Assembly: GCA_030248225.1 (NCBI GenBank)
Contig: JASANE010020100.1
Coordinates: 1-64,000 of the forward strand
Origin: Trileptium ribeirensis
Lineage: Eukaryota > Nematoda > Enoplea > Enoplida > Thoracostomopsidae
Reading direction: 5' to 3'
DNA length: 64,000 nt
The position numbers were made by a program, and so were the translations under genes. The notes beneath the pieces are model-generated. The model was given only the letters and a program-made list of their open reading frames with translations. It made no database searches and was not told the origin of the DNA. This document shows, one piece after another, positions 1-13,108 of the stretch (position 1 is the first letter of the stretch; each line of letters starts with the position of its first letter).

Positions 1-150
1 CATTTTATACAAACTGCGCAATGATACGGCATTTTTATACAAATTGTTCAATGATGCAACAAAACATTTTATGCAAACGGGTCACTGAAACGATACAACA
101 TTAGATACAAACGGGTCACTGCTATGATACCACATTTTACACAAACGGGT
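1..150 (-). repeat. 29-30-bp tandem repeat, left palindrome end
   Basis: Several diverged copies of a unit containing ATTTTATACAAACtG and CAATGATAC. It is the reverse complement of the array at 7040-7405, and the window starts inside it. Confidence 0.7.
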
Positions 151-2270
151 CACGTGCCAACGCGTTCCAGCACAATTTTGGGTGCTAAAGTCATGAGATG
201 GTCGTGACAGGGCCGGAACGGCCCTGTTACAATAAAACGCCAAGCAATACCAGTATCGCATTATTTGTTACATAGTGAAATGAAACCCAAAGCTATCTTA
301 ACTCCTCCCAACCAAACTAAACTGTGTCACCTTTGTTTGAGTGTCCATTATTTTTTCCGTTCAAGCAACGAAAATTAGTCACTGGTTTGGCCATAAGAAC
401 TAAATGTGTAAAAAGTCATATCATGCAAATATTTTTAGACATATTGGAACGATTCAGGGTTTATCGAGTTCGTCAATCATGAAACTTATACTGTTATGAA
501 ACAAATAGGTAAAACTTGTATTGCGCGAAATTCTAAATATCATAAAATGCTATTTTAAAATCTGTAATTTAGTAAATGTTCAACTCACAACAATCGCAAT
601 TTTATTCTAAATTTGGCAGCTGGTTTGATGATGAAATAATAAACAAGATGATAATATTGAGGAAAAGGATTGAAATAAGTTGAAAAAGCTTTTGTCACAA
701 TCTTGGAACTTTAGTCCAGTGAACTATAAGTTGTAATATTTACACAAATGGGTTTTTGATGGTTCAATTCGTTCGCAAAGTTTTTGTTCTGAATTACCAT
801 AACCCGCTACTAACTACACCAAGCTACCCTGTCGGAAACGCATACTATGTGTCAAGAACTTTCGTTTGAAAACGAAAAAGTTTTCTTCTTAAAAGAAGAA
901 TGTCACAGCAGTCATATTGCTATAAACAATAGAATTTATGCGCCTGGACTACATATAGTTATTTAAATATAAGCTTTACGACGGTTCAACATAATATATG
1001 GTTTTTGAAACATGTCAAATCATTTGACTTCAGCGTTTGAGAATATGCTGTCTATGAAATAGCAAGAACGAATTCAGACCGGAAAGGAAAAAATCGAGCA
1101 TCAACCGGAACTCCAAATCATCACAGAGTCAACAAATCCGGGACGTGCGCATGCCATGCGGGCATGCAGACTCCAGCGGCGGATCGAAAAGGCGTGACTA
1201 AACAGAACGGCAGGCAGGCAAAGAGCAAGCACACTCGACAGAGGGAAATCAAGTCACAGCCGACGGCGGACAAAAATCCTCGACGGGATATCAAAATAAC
1301 ATATAAGGAATCAACAAAGTCCCGAAAAGGAACCCCGCAAAAAAGTCCAAAAGCGGAGTCCACCAAATCAAAAAATCTCCACGCATTCCCGAAACAACAC
1401 CCGGCAATCATCAAGCAAATCCAAAAAGAAATAGGCACACAGAGAGTCAAAGCGAATCGAAAAGATTCAAGATATAGCAAGACGCGGGACAAACTCCGGT
1501 ATCTAGGATATGCAAAACAGCACAAGAAGATCAAAACAAAGGAGGAAATAAATCAGCCGCAAACAACGGGAAAAAGGAGGACCAGTTCATCATCAAAAAG
1601 GTAAAACAAAGCAGGACGATCCCGGGAAGACAACTCAGGGTAGACCGGAAGTAGAGGAAAGACGTAGAATCAGTCACACTACCAAGCAGGCTGAATTAGA
1701 CCAAGGTTTTTGGATAAATTCTTGCAAGGGCTTCGTAAAAGGGGCAGGTAGTGGAGGCGGTGCCTCCCACTTTTTACTGATAAACGTGGCAAAACAATTG
1801 ACAAGATTATAACGAAATGAATTTAAACGACCGGCTCTCTACGTTTTGTCGGGTCCCTCCAGCCCTGAATTATCGAGAATTAAGTGACGAAACCCGAAAC
1901 TAAACCCTCGACAAGATTCAACAGCACACAGTGACTGTCCCATATAAAATTAAACACTAGGGTATTCTAACTTCTACGCGCACCTAGGCTTCACCGCGCA
2001 CCCTGCCTTTTAAGAATAGCGAAAATCCACGCTGAAATAGATATTATAACAGTAACTCATTATGACTCCGCTTGTATCGTAATATTCGGCCGTATTTTCA
2101 AAATATGGCCGCTTCACGATACGATTAACATATGGAGGAGATAAGGCACTTTATTTCATGTGGAGCAGCCATAATTTCAATCAGACGCAACAATACAATT
2201 GTTTTATTATTATTAACATAGTATATTTTCTATTTCTACAACCGCATCACATTTGTAAGCCCACTGTCAC

Positions 2271-2753
2271 TTAAAAATCTATTACCATTTGTTTTACCAT
2301 CAACTTTGCAGCGGGATTGTCCTCCGCAACGTTTGCAAATATTGGGAGTCCATTTTCGCGATATGATGCAATATCAATCGATCGAATTGTCGTAAAACCG
2401 AACGAATCTTCAAACATGCGCTGCGTACGGGCTGATGTTGCCGTTGTTACGACGTAACGAAACTTCAACGACTGTGCCAGATCCAACGATAGTTCCACTA
2501 AACGCTTGGCGATTCCTTGACGGCGATATTCACGGCGCACGGTAACGATTAAAAATTTAAACACCCTTTCCACGCTTTCACCATTATCGAAAGAATCAGT
2601 CGCTACTGTGTGAGGATTGTTTTCTGACGAGTCAGCACTCGATAGGTTGTCAAGCACCGAGAACACATCGCCCTCGAGGTGTTTCAAAAATTTCAGGTGA
2701 CTAATAGCTTTCGGCGAATATGAAGATGGAAATGATTTGACGGCATCATTGCG
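2271..2753 (-). CDS. Arylalkylamine (dopamine) N-acetyltransferase-like, 3'-terminal exon
   Basis: This is a GNAT-fold acetyltransferase that would transfer acetyl from acetyl-CoA to an arylalkylamine such as dopamine. The exon begins on the minus strand after a pyrimidine-rich tract and AG (2754-2755) and is open in phase 0 for 160 codons to TAA at 2271. GNAT motif A is visible as RREYRRQGIAKRL, followed by a helix, the SFGF strand and a C-terminal KLMVKQM segment, all typical of the insect-type AANAT family. An AATAAA signal lies about 60 bp downstream of the stop. Upstream exons are not recognised. The exon sits in the left palindrome arm, and its mirror copy at 4615-5081 is broken, so this copy is the one likely to have been under selection. 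Confidence 0.75.
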   Translation of the reverse strand, partial: RNDAVKSFPSSYSPKAISHLKFLKHLEGDVFSVLDNLSSADSSENNPHTVATDSFDNGESVERVFKFLIVTVRREYRRQGIAKRLVELSLDLAQSLKFRYVVTTATSARTQRMFEDSFGFTTIRSIDIASYRENGLPIFANVAEDNPAAKLMVKQMVIDF

Positions 2754-4614
2754 CTAAAAAAACAAATAAACACAAAACTTTCGCTCAAAATGATCACTGG
2801 GTTTTTCTGTAGTCATATATAACGCGGCTTTCACGTTAATCATTATCCAAAGTTAAAAACCTATGAACCCCTGTCTATACCCCTGCGCCGTACAGACGAT
2901 CCAACCTGTATAACAAAATCTGAGTGTATCCGTCACTTCATCTAGCTATTGTCTTTTTCATTTACGGCATCAAACACTCCTCGGGCTACCTCCTGTTTTT
3001 GTGAAATAATTCTACTACCTACATCGTATTTATCTTGTCAAGATACACTTTCAGTCCGTAATGCGAAAAATGCATTAAGAAGAGTGTGGTGTAACACTTC
3101 TCTTCACTACTCTAATGTTAGGCCTTATTGGCTTACAACGGGGTTTTCGGCTTGACTTCGCCCGTTTTAGGTGGGTCGTCATCCACAGTCCCCCAGTTTA
3201 ACACAGGGGGTAGCTCGCACCCCACCACCCAGTGTTTTTTATTTGGCGGGGTCGGTTTATAAGCAGCTGGCGGTTCAACCGACCCTTTTCCCCCAAATAA
3301 ACTGGGGGTCCGACCTACTCTTACCCTCACAGAACTGGGGAATATCTGAGCTGCCCCCTTAAAACTAGGGGGTCTGTGCACGACGACCCCCTAATACAGG
3401 GGGTCAGGCCGAAAACGTCCCTGAAATTTGAAAAGCCAGGTGTTTCCTGTAAATAACGGCAAAAGCGCAATAATTTTTAAAATAGCACATACGATGAACG
3501 ATTCTCGTATGTATAATGTGTGTACTAATAGCAACGATGCCAGTGCACTCGCTCACCGTCAGTAAAATAAACACAAGGACATTACGCACAGCGCCATGAA
3601 CCAGAAATACGCACAGCTATATATACTCTTCAAAATATTTATCACAAGTAGCTTGTTGCCTAAATACACTCGTTTCTCACACCTCACCACCTCCACTCGC
3701 GACCGGCTGATCGCGTTGGGAGGGCCAAGGCGAACTTCCCGCCCCTCCCCATGAGTATTTTACCCGGCAATCACTTGGGACCTTGGGCCTTGAGCATGTA
3801 TGGGCAACACAGAGTGTATTTAGGCAACAAGCTACTTGTGATAAATATTTTGAAGAGTATATATAGCTGTGCGTATTTCTGGTTCATGGCGCTGTGCGTA
3901 ATGTCCTTGTGTTTATTTTACTGAGACGATGCACTGGCAGTGCATTGCCTATTAGTACACACATTATACATACGAGAATCGTTAGTAGTATGTGCTATTT
4001 TAAAAATTATACACTTTTCCGTTATTTACAGGAAACACCTGGCTTTTCAAATTTCAGGACATTTTGGCCTGACCCCTGTATTAGGGGGTCGTCGTGCACA
4101 GAGTTTCCTAGTTTTAAGGGGGCAGCTCAGATCATCTGTAGAGACAGGTCGAAGCCCCCAGTTTATTGGCAAAAAGATCAAACCGCCAGTTGCTATGAGA
4201 CCGACCACGACACTGGGTGTGGGCTCTGCCCCCCGTTTAAACTGGGGGACTGTGGATGACGAGGTAAAAACGGGCGAGAAAAAGTCAAGCCGAAAAATTC
4301 CTGTAACGCGAATAAGGCCTAACATTCAAGTCATGAAGAGAAGTGTTACACCACACTCTTCTTAATAGTTTTCGCATTACGGACTGAAAGTGTATCTTGA
4401 CAAGATAAATACAATGTAGTCATAAATTATTTCAGCAAAAACAACAAGTGCTGATGCATTAAATGAAAAAGACAATAGCTAGATGGACGGATACACTCAG
4501 ATTTATTCGGGTATGACAGGGGTTCATAGTTTTAACTTTCAAATGATTAACGTGAAAGCGGCGAGTTATATAGTGGTACAAGAAACCCAGTGATCATTTT
4601 AACGAACTGTTTTT

Positions 4615-5081
4615 TAAGCGCAATAGTGCCGTCAATCATTTCCTCTTCATATTCGCCGAAAGCTATTAGTCACCTGAAATTTTTGAAACTGTAAAAAGCG
4701 ATGTGTTCTCGTCTTGACGAGCCCTATCGAGTGTGACTCGTAAAAAAATCCTCACACACGGTAGAGTTTCAATAATGAAAGGCATCGAAAGTTTAAATTT
4801 TTAATCGTTACCGTGCGCCGTGAATATCGCCGTCAAGGAATCGCCAAGCGTTTAGTGGAACTATCGTTGGATCTGGCACAGTCGTGAAGTTTCGTTACGC
4901 CCGACGAGATCAGCCCGTACGCAGCGCATATTTGAATTTTCTTTACGAGACGATTCGATCGATGATATTGCGCATCCTGCGCGAAATGGTCGGAGGAATC
5001 CCCCGCTGCAAAGTTGATGGTAAAACAAATGGTAATAGATTTTTAAGTGACAGTGGGCTTACAAATGTGATGCGGTTGTAG
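4615..5081 (+). pseudogene. Decayed mirror copy of the AANAT-like exon
   Basis: This segment is the right-arm counterpart of 2271-2753 on the opposite strand. It keeps a recognisable acceptor region, the GNAT motif A stretch (about 4815-4870) and the C-terminal VKQMVIDF region (5018-5045). Indels and stops break the frame: the motif A segment ends in TGA shortly after the LAQS-equivalent position, and the continuation is in other frames. It does not encode a working acetyltransferase. Confidence 0.7.
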
Positions 5082-7039
5082 AAATAGAAAATATACTATG
5101 TTAATAATAATAAAACAATTGTATTGTTGCGTCTGATTGAAATTATGGCTGCTCCACATGAAATACAAAAGTGCCATTATCTCCATCCACAAACGTTAAT
5201 TTGTATCGCGAAAGCGGCCAATATTTTGAAAAATACAGGCCAGAAATATTAACGATACAAAAGCAGGAGTCATAAACTAAGTTACTGTTATAATATCATA
5301 AATTTCAAAAGCAAGTAGGATTTTCGCTATTCTTAAAAGGCAGGGTGCGCGGTGAAGCACTAAAGGTGCGCAGTAACGAAAAGTTTACAAAATTTAATCG
5401 AGTCACTGTGTGCTGTGAATATCGAGGTTAGTTCGGTTTCGTCACTTAATTCTCGATAATTCATCGCGTTGAGCCGTCGTAATTCATTTCGTAATCTTCA
5501 ATTTTTCCCACTTATCGTAAAAAGTGGGAGGCACCGCCTCCACTACCTGCCCCTTTTACGAAGCCCTTGCAAGAATTTATCCAAAAACCTTGGTCTAATT
5601 CAGCCTGCTTGGTAGTGTGACTGATTCCAATACAAACAAGTCTTTCCTCTACAATTCCGGTACTACACCTGAAAGTTGTCTTCCAAACGGGATCGTAACC
5701 TGCTTTAGTTTTACAACAACTTTAAATTGATGATGAACTGGTCCTCCTTTTTCATCGTAATGTTTGCGGCTGATTATATTTCACTACCTTTGTATTAATG
5801 ATACTTCTTGTGCTGTTTTGCATAATACAACTAAGATACACAAGGAAGTTTAGTCAACACGCGTCATTAGCTATATACAAATTGAAAAATACAATATTAT
5901 ACAGAAATAATCGCTTTGACTACTCATGTGTAACCTCTTCGGATTTCTTACTCATGCGTTTCTTTCAAGGGAATGCATGACGATTTTTTCGCTACCGCTT
6001 AATATGGAACATTTTTCTTTTTCGGAAATTTATATCACTAATATATAGTATATATTTGATATCACACGTAACAGAGATTTTTTCACAGCCTAAGCATGAT
6101 TTCACCCTCTTCAGAGTTCATTAAAGCTCTCATTAGCTAGCGTATATATTATAGTCACAAAACCTTTTCAGATCCGACATGCGATCTCATCCACCAAAAA
6201 GGCATCACAAACATACTACATAACTAGATGACATTTCCAGAGTTCCCAATTCGGAAACATCCTACCAGTCTGAATTCTTCTCTCTTCATAGTATCTCCAT
6301 ATTAAATGACATTTTTTCAAAAACCATATATTATGTTGAACCGTAGTAAAGCTATATTAAAATGACCTTAGTCCCAGGCGCATAAATTCTATTTATAGCA
6401 ATATGACTGCTGTACATTCTTCTTTAGAGAAGAAAACTTTTTCTTTCAACTCTTACACATAGTATGCGTTCCGACAGGGTAGCTTTGATTAGCGGTTATT
6501 AATTCAGAACAAAAAACTTTTCGAACGAATAACCATCAAAAACCCATTTCAAATCTACAACTTATAAAATCCTCGCTGAGAAAATGATTAGCTAGGACAA
6601 AAGCTTTTCAACTATTTATACCCTTTCCTCAATATTATCATCTTATTTTCATCATCAAACTTCCACTCCTACAATAATTAACATTTTCTACAGATTTTAA
6701 AATAGCATTTATGATATTAGAATTTCCCGCGCAATCTACCTATTTCATAACAGTATAAGTTTCATGAATAAAACCCCCCAAATAGTCCAATATTAAAATT
6801 TCATATATACTTTTTTCACATTAGAATATGGCCAAACCGCCACTGAACAAAAAAAAACACCAAACAAATACACATTAGTTCATAATTAATAACTTCTTTC
6901 ATTCACTATTAACAAATAATGCAACTATCTCTTATAGCCCTTCCCCACTCACAACCATCTCAACTTAGCACCCAAAACATATAAAATACATAACCCTTTT
7001 AAATATTATTTATCTTTTTTCACCCTTTCTAAAAATTTT

Positions 7040-7405
7040 TTAGTCATTGAACAATTTTGTATAAAATAATACACAGTTTGTATAAAATGCCGTATCATTG
7101 CACAGTTTGTATAAAATGCCGTACCATTGAACAGTTTGTATAAAATCTCGTATCATTGCACAGTTTGTATAAAATGCCGTATCATTGAATAGTTTGTATA
7201 AAATGCCGTATCATTGCACAGTTTGTATAAAATGCCGTATCATTGAATAGTTTGTATAAAATGCCGTATCATTGAATAGTTTGTATAAAATACCGTATCA
7301 CTGAATAGTTTGTATAAAATACCGTATCATTGAACAGTTTGTATAAAAAAAATTGCCGTATCGTTGAACAGTTTGTATGAAATGTCGTACCATTAATGAA
7401 CTGTT
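7040..7405 (+). repeat. 29-bp tandem repeat array, right palindrome end
   Basis: About eleven head-to-tail copies of a unit containing GTTTGTATAAAATGCCGTATC, spaced 29 bp (for example TATAAAATGCC at 7081, 7110 and so on). Copies differ by a few bases. It mirrors the array at 1-150. Confidence 0.85.
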
Positions 7406-8946
7406 TTACATAATATGATATATCCCTTTGTTGTAACTGATGAATCTGACCTGGACGAGTGTTGCGACCTGACTGAAGCATAGGGTTGTCAACCGCCTCA
7501 ACCGATCTGTGAGACTGAAGAGGGAGCCCCACACCAAAGGACTCTGGAAATTAGTCGAAAACCCAACCAGCGGACACTATATGCTAAAGGTTTGACGGTT
7601 ACGACCGTCCGGGAATAGGAGGCCCCTGGCTGCGCGTTCAGGAAAGCGAGTTTGTTAAGATTGAAATCAAAAATATTAAGTTTACTTGGTTTAGCGAAAC
7701 ATTAAGTAATGGTCACGGAAAACAACAAGTCGCAACAAGCATTATTCTTACGTTTGGTAGCCTTCGCGATCATAAGGAACGACGGATGTCGGGTTAATTA
7801 GAAGGCCCGTCACCGTCTACTGTACCATGATCCGAAAAATAACCGGAACCGGCTGGTAGAATACTATGGGAATTGTGCTTGGACATCCAAAGACGCCCCG
7901 GACGACGCCGGAACTTCGCTTGTAACATATAGAGACAATCGCTACTTACGCTAGGTGGGGTTGTCAACGTGGAACCCGGACTGTTACCTTCCATATATTT
8001 AGGACATACCATATATAAAATATGTAAATGTATCTACTTGTGTGTGTGCCCTGTGGACAACTCTTTCAGGTAGAACCGCTCCGTTTCCGTAGCCCATTGT
8101 AGTATGCAACTAATACAAGCCCCCACTTTCCGACATCCTCGTTGCCGTACCCCGCGTCCGAACCGGCGCATGCGACCCCTCGATTTGTTCATAACGACTA
8201 GCTGAGTCCAACGGCGTGCGCCGGAGCTTCGTCCGAGTCCCTCCTGACTCACCAGCTGCTGCCGACCGCTGATGGGCACTGATAATTCCAGATTTTTCGC
8301 TCACCTCTAAAATGGGCGAACCGTCCCTCATTGGATTCGTCTCGATGAGACATCTCCAAAAATAGGTAAATTCAAGTCCGCCGCCCCGCTAACCCTGGAC
8401 AACCAACAAAAGCGCCCCTACCGTAGCGACTACTCTCTCTAATCGCCGCAATTTTAGCACCGTTCTTATCCCTGCCGCCCCGGTTTACCCTCATTTAAAT
8501 TGTCATTGGACGACGAGTCGAACGATACCCGGCGGGCGTCGCTCCGCCCAACCGTTAACGCAGGAGAGCCCGCTAAAGCTCCCCATACTAATATACATCG
8601 GAACCCATAAATGGGTCCCGACCCGCTTCTATGTCTACCCCCCTTGTGTTTGGTATCAATCGACCCTGTTTTCCGTCCTGGGACCGAATCTGATCCCAGC
8701 CCCTCGGAAATCTTCCCAGATTCCCATTGTCCCGCTTCCCTTCCCACGCCCGCTTCGTGTCCTCGCTGCCCTTTCGTCTTCTTGTCCTCGCTCACTCTAA
8801 CCGACATTTTTCTTTTGTTCTTGTTGTTTTGGGTGTGCTGTGTGTTTATCCTGAGCGACCTTTCTATCGCTCAGGACGCCAACATGTCTAATGTGTACTG
8901 TGTGTGTTTGTGTATGTGCTCATGTGTCTTCTATGAGTATTTGCAG
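7406..8946. other. No gene recognised
   Basis: Moderately GC-rich sequence with only short, overlapping shadow frames on both strands. One perfect 9-bp stem-loop is present: CCTGAGCGA at 8850-8858 pairs with TCGCTCAGG at 8867-8875 around an 8-nt loop. I see no match to a gene family. Confidence 0.5.
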
Positions 8947-9028
8947 ATAGATATATGTATATATATATACATATATATATATATATACATATATATATAT
9001 CTATATATATACATATATATCTATATGT

Positions 9029-9102
<74 letters not shown>

Positions 9103-9117
9103 CTATGTATATATATT
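8947..9117. repeat. (TA)n microsatellite
   Basis: Almost pure TA/TATACA dinucleotide repeat ending directly at the left boundary of the Penelope-like element. Confidence 0.95.
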
Positions 9118-9118
9118 G

Positions 9119-9536
9119 CTAACTGGAACTTTTGACCTCAATCTTTTAAACAGTTTAGGCCCCTTTTTGGTCATTCCTCAGTGCTTTGCTATTTACAGTG
9201 GTTTTGTTTCCGGTTTTGTAACAATAAACTCCAATTGTGATTTTCTGTAATATTTTAGCTAATGGCACTACAAACGCACCAATTAGCACTATCCGCCATC
9301 AACCGCCTAATTAACGTGCAGTTTCCACTCGGAATAATTACGAGCCTCAGGTCCAAATACAACCAACACACGGTACAGCTATATAAATCACATAAAAAGC
9401 GTTGCTTAACCATAACAAGTGTCAAACACATATCAGCTTCCTTAAACATTGCTTAGACCACAATGTCACTCCAACCTTTGTCATATTAAAAAAACCAAGC
9501 CATTGTTCGCAATATCGGTAATTGGCCTAATTTCGT
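9119..9536 (+). repeat. Penelope pseudo-LTR, upstream copy
   Basis: A 418-bp block matching 12678-13093 with few differences, both starting CTAACTGGAACTTTTGACC and ending GCCTAATTTCGT. It contains the 5' end of the element's reading frame (a start at 9262, MALQTHQLALSAINRL). Confidence 0.9.
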
Positions 9537-10649
9537 ATCCAAAGTTCTTAACAATGAAATTAAAAGACACAACAGATCAAGCGCCTTGCATCTAAAACTA
9601 TATCGCCAAACTGGGTCGGCCCTTAAAAGTGCCATTGGCTATTTAGATTGGTATATAATATCGACATATATCGGCTGGCTAGGCGCTAAAATTAACGATA
9701 CTATCCAAAGCAAACATCTCAAAAAATTGCAGCGCCTTCGAAATAGGTTAGCAACGGATCTTGCAAGTTCTTATAACATTGACTGTATTTTTAATCATTC
9801 TGACGTGGTTCTCTGTGATACTGATAAATCAGCACTACGGAAAGGCTTAGACTTTGTGCCGGTGTATAATAAGGTGAACAAAATTCTGATATATGCCAGG
9901 ATAGAGTTGTTAATGAATGATGTTTGTCGAAAAGCGCAGATTGCGCGTCCCGGTTTGCCTTCGTTAGTGACATTCGCAGCGCAACTGGCACTGCTATATC
10001 CAACTTCAAAAACCATAGACAACCGTCTAATTTTTCGAAAGAGCAACTCCGCTCCATCAAAGAGTTGTCGGCTAATGATAACTTAGTGATTACCGCTTCA
10101 GACAAAGGCAACGGCGTAGTTCTTTTGAATAAAACTGATTATGTCACTAAAATGATGGCAATACTGGACGACGATTTACATCTCAAGCTTTCCAGCACAC
10201 AGTATCCGTACCTATCGGTAGTACGCACGGAATGTAACGTCAACAAATTACTTAAGTCAATGAAAGACGCTAAGCATATTTCGATACATCAATACCGTTT
10301 ACTTTTAGCTTCTGGCTCACGTCCGCCCATTTTATATGGCTCACCTAAAATACATAAAAGTGGCACACCACTCAGGCCTATCATGTCCTGCATCAATTCA
10401 CCGATGCACAAATTGGCACAATTTCTGATTCCCATATTGGAGCCGCTTACTAAGAATCAATATACCGTGCAAAGCTCGTTCAATTTCGCGCAGGAGATCG
10501 CTCTCTCAGAATGTGGCAATAAATTCTTGGCCAGTTTTGACGTTACTGCCTTGTTTATTAACGTGCCTATAACTGAAACCCTTGAAATGATTCGGGAGGC
10601 TATACTAAATAATGAAATCATTTCACCAATTCCGGCACAACACTCCTGA
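9262..10649 (+). pseudogene. Penelope-like ORF, N-terminal and RT first half (frameshifted)
   Basis: The N-terminal segment (9262-9456) lies in the pseudo-LTR and hits stops. The frame then continues at 9586-10086 and 9924-10649, so at least two frame changes are present. The second piece holds RT fingers motifs: ITASDKGNGVVLL, then the PLE-typical SGSRPPILYGSPKIHK and LRPIMSCINSP, and FLASFDVTALFINVP (RT motif A, catalytic Asp in SFDV). It would copy element RNA at the target site. It overlaps the next fragment in another frame. Confidence 0.85.
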
Positions 10650-11844
10650 AATGTATCAAATTATATGTCCAAAACATCCAGTTTCTTTTCAACGGTACAA
10701 TGTACGAGCAGGTGGATGGCGTAGCCATGGGATCCCCTCTGGCTCCACGCTCGTAAACATTTTCATGAATAAATCAGAATGCAAATGGATCCAATCCTGC
10801 CCGCAGGAATTCCGCCCTTCATACTATAAACACTATGTCGATGACACTTTTACAGCGTTTGACAACGAAGACCAATGCACGCCATTCTTGCAATATCTTA
10901 ATCAAAAACATAACACCATAAAGTTTACTGTTGAGATGGAACAAAACAACCAAATCGCGTTTTTGGACGTTAAAATATCGAAACACAATGGCAATATAAT
11001 TACATCTACATATAGGAAAGCAAGCTTCACCGGTTTAACCATGAAATATGATTCTTTTATCTTACCAAGATACAAGTCCGGTTTGATTAGGTGCTTACTA
11101 TATAGCGCTTTTGAGATAGGTTCTAACTTCAATGCAATACATAAAGAAATTCGCTTTCTACATAGCTTGCTCCGTAGCAACGGCTTTCCATGCAATACTA
11201 TTGACAGGACCGTGAAATCCTGCGTCAACAAATGGATGTTGGAAAAGTCAGCCTCGGCCTCTGTAGCGTCACCGACCACCATAAACCATACTCCATCCAA
11301 TGAAGCGGATAAAACATACGATAGGTATTGCATATTAAAGCTACCGTACTTAGGACCGTTCACGCATAAGCTTAAGAAAGATATACAGCGGCACTTTAGC
11401 ACAACCTTTCCTAACCTGAAGCTACACATAGCTATTGAAGTAGGAAAAAGAATTGGACATTGCTTCGGTTTTAAAGATTATATTCCGGATGCCCTCAAAT
11501 CTTCTGTTGTATACAAGTATTCTTGTTCCGCTTGTGAAGCGGACTACATCGGTAGCTCCTACCGACACCTTTCAACGAGGATTTCAGAGCATATCGGAGT
11601 CTCTGCCAGAACAGGCAAAAGACTGAACAATGCCCAAACCTACAATTCGGCAGTCTTCCAACATGGTTCAACCTGTAACACCAATCTAAAAAAAGAAGAC
11701 TTTTCGATCATAGGACATTCTGGCCATAACACTAATAATTCTAATGAACTGCTGCGCATTCTTGAGAATCTGCTCATTAGGCACAAAAACCCGAAACTCA
11801 ATGACATTACGGCACTGAAACCACTTTTACTGTTTCATAATTAA
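10612..11844 (+). pseudogene. Penelope-like ORF, RT second half plus GIY-YIG endonuclease
   Basis: This frame carries the RT motif C (HYVDDTFTAF, both catalytic Asp present) near residue 65, the RT thumb region, and a C-terminal GIY-YIG nuclease: VVYKYSCSACEADYIGSS, then the R..EH helix and a terminal LIRHKNPKLN segment. The CxxC just before YIG is typical of Penelope endonucleases, which nick target DNA for primed reverse transcription. The piece is uninterrupted for 410 codons, but its start is only the point where the frame changes from the preceding fragment. Confidence 0.9.
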
Positions 11845-12677
11845 TAATGTTCTAGCGTATTTCGTTTTAACCTTTTATATCGCTGTTTTCTTACTATATC
11901 GCATCTACAGCTATTGCACACTAGACGGTTTACTTATAGCACGTCTGGCTCTGACGATGGCTTGCTAAGCAGCCGAAATATTAGCGACAATCCCAACAAC
12001 AGTAATTCTACTATTTGGATTTCGAGCAATAGTTCCAGCATTAGCACAACGGATAACAGCTCCGAATATTTTACAGCTTCACAGGGCAATATCGACAGCA
12101 ATACCTCGGTGCCCCTTTTGGAGCTTAATACCAACGTGGTCACATCAACACCAATCCAAACCGCAGTTCAATCCGCAGGTCAACTCCCGCCCGGCGGGAA
12201 ACCGCCACACTTGGGCATCGGTTTGTTGACAAATAAACGCAAAGTAGACATTGGTGACAATTCCAATATTGAAACAGGTGAAGACAATACCAATTCCAAC
12301 GGCTTTAACAGTCACGACATTCAAATGTAATTACAGTTTGCATAGTTATTAGATAAGTGGTCGGTTGCTTACAGGCGCGGTTTAAGCGATTTTTCGCCGA
12401 CCCCACCTAAAACTCGCAACTTACCCTTGTCTGCCTAGGTCCACCTGGCCCGCTATGCACTATACATCACACGTTATTTTACAACTTTAAAACTTTTATG
12501 TTTTTTGTTTCACCACCAACGGTCTACGTTCGTTTTTCTATTGTTCACAAGCTACGCGGTTGTTATTTTCGTGTTCATTCTATTCGGCGCCAAATTCAAT
12601 AGTTTAAATTTATTCGCTTGCTTACTACTCGGCATATACCACAATATGTCCTTGTAAGTATTTCAATGTAGGCAGTA

Positions 12678-13093
12678 CTAACTGGAACTTTTGACCGCAA
12701 TCTTTTAAACGGTTTAGGCCCCTTTTTGGTCATTCCTCAGTGCTTTGCTATTTACAATGGTTTTGTTTCCGGTTTTGTAACGATAAAATCCAATTGTGAT
12801 TTTCTCTAATATTTTAGCTAATGGCACTTCAAACGCACCAATTAGCACTATCCGCCATCAACCGCCTAATTAACGTGCAGTTTCCACTCGGAATAATTAC
12901 GAGCCTCAGGTCCAAATACAACCAACACACGGTACAGCAATATAAATCACATAAAAATCGTTGCTCAACCATAACAAGTGTCAAACACATATCAGCTTCC
13001 TTAAACATTGCTTAGACCACAATGTCACTCCAACCTTTGTCAGATTAAAAAACCAAGCCATTGTTCGCAATATCGGTAATGGCCTAATTTCGT
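12678..13093 (+). repeat. Penelope pseudo-LTR, downstream copy
   Basis: Direct repeat of 9119-9536, stopping exactly at GCCTAATTTCGT, where the upstream copy runs on into the ORF. This is expected of a truncated tandem second copy. Confidence 0.9.
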
Positions 13094-13108
13094 TGACTTG
13101 GATTTCAA

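Larger units (their letters stand above)
1..7405. mobile_element. Giant palindrome (foldback-like inverted duplication), about 7.4 kb
   Basis: Two arms of about 3.6 kb face each other around a 140-bp spacer (3672-3811). Next to the spacer the arms are nearly identical: 3578-3671 is the reverse complement of 3812-3905. Farther out they diverge, but colinear matches persist, for example 1680-1780 against 5518-5625, and the mirrored AANAT exon. The outermost parts of both arms are 29-bp tandem repeats in opposite orientation. Long inverted repeats ending in short tandem repeats are the layout of foldback-type DNA transposons. A plain inverted duplication of a host locus is the alternative. The left end is cut by the window edge, so no target-site duplication can be checked. 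Confidence 0.7.
9119..13093 (+). mobile_element. Penelope-like retroelement with flanking direct repeats
   Basis: A telomerase-related RT and a C-terminal GIY-YIG endonuclease lie between two direct repeats (9119-9536 and 12678-13093). This is the pseudo-LTR arrangement of canonical Penelope elements, in which the ORF starts inside the upstream repeat. The element is inserted next to a TA microsatellite. Frameshifts in the ORF make this copy inactive. Confidence 0.9.

Noticed and set aside
1164..1604. 146-codon Lys/Arg/Gln-rich ORF on the plus strand (and a 137-codon minus-strand shadow)
   Set aside because: Composition follows the purine-rich strand of the palindrome arm. The mirrored arm does not keep either frame, and no family signature is visible.
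3133..4325. Mirrored short ORFs near the palindrome centre (for example MRNVLVFILL on both strands)
   Set aside because: They are duplicates produced by the palindrome, their continuations differ between arms, and they have no recognisable domain.
7436..7475. CTGATGA followed by a short stem, resembling a hammerhead core
   Set aside because: The required GAAA is absent (CGAG instead) and no stem I or III partners were found.
11914..12330. 138-codon Ser/Asn/Thr-rich open frame downstream of the Penelope ORF
   Set aside because: No in-frame ATG except the last residue and low-complexity composition; most likely untranslated 3' sequence.
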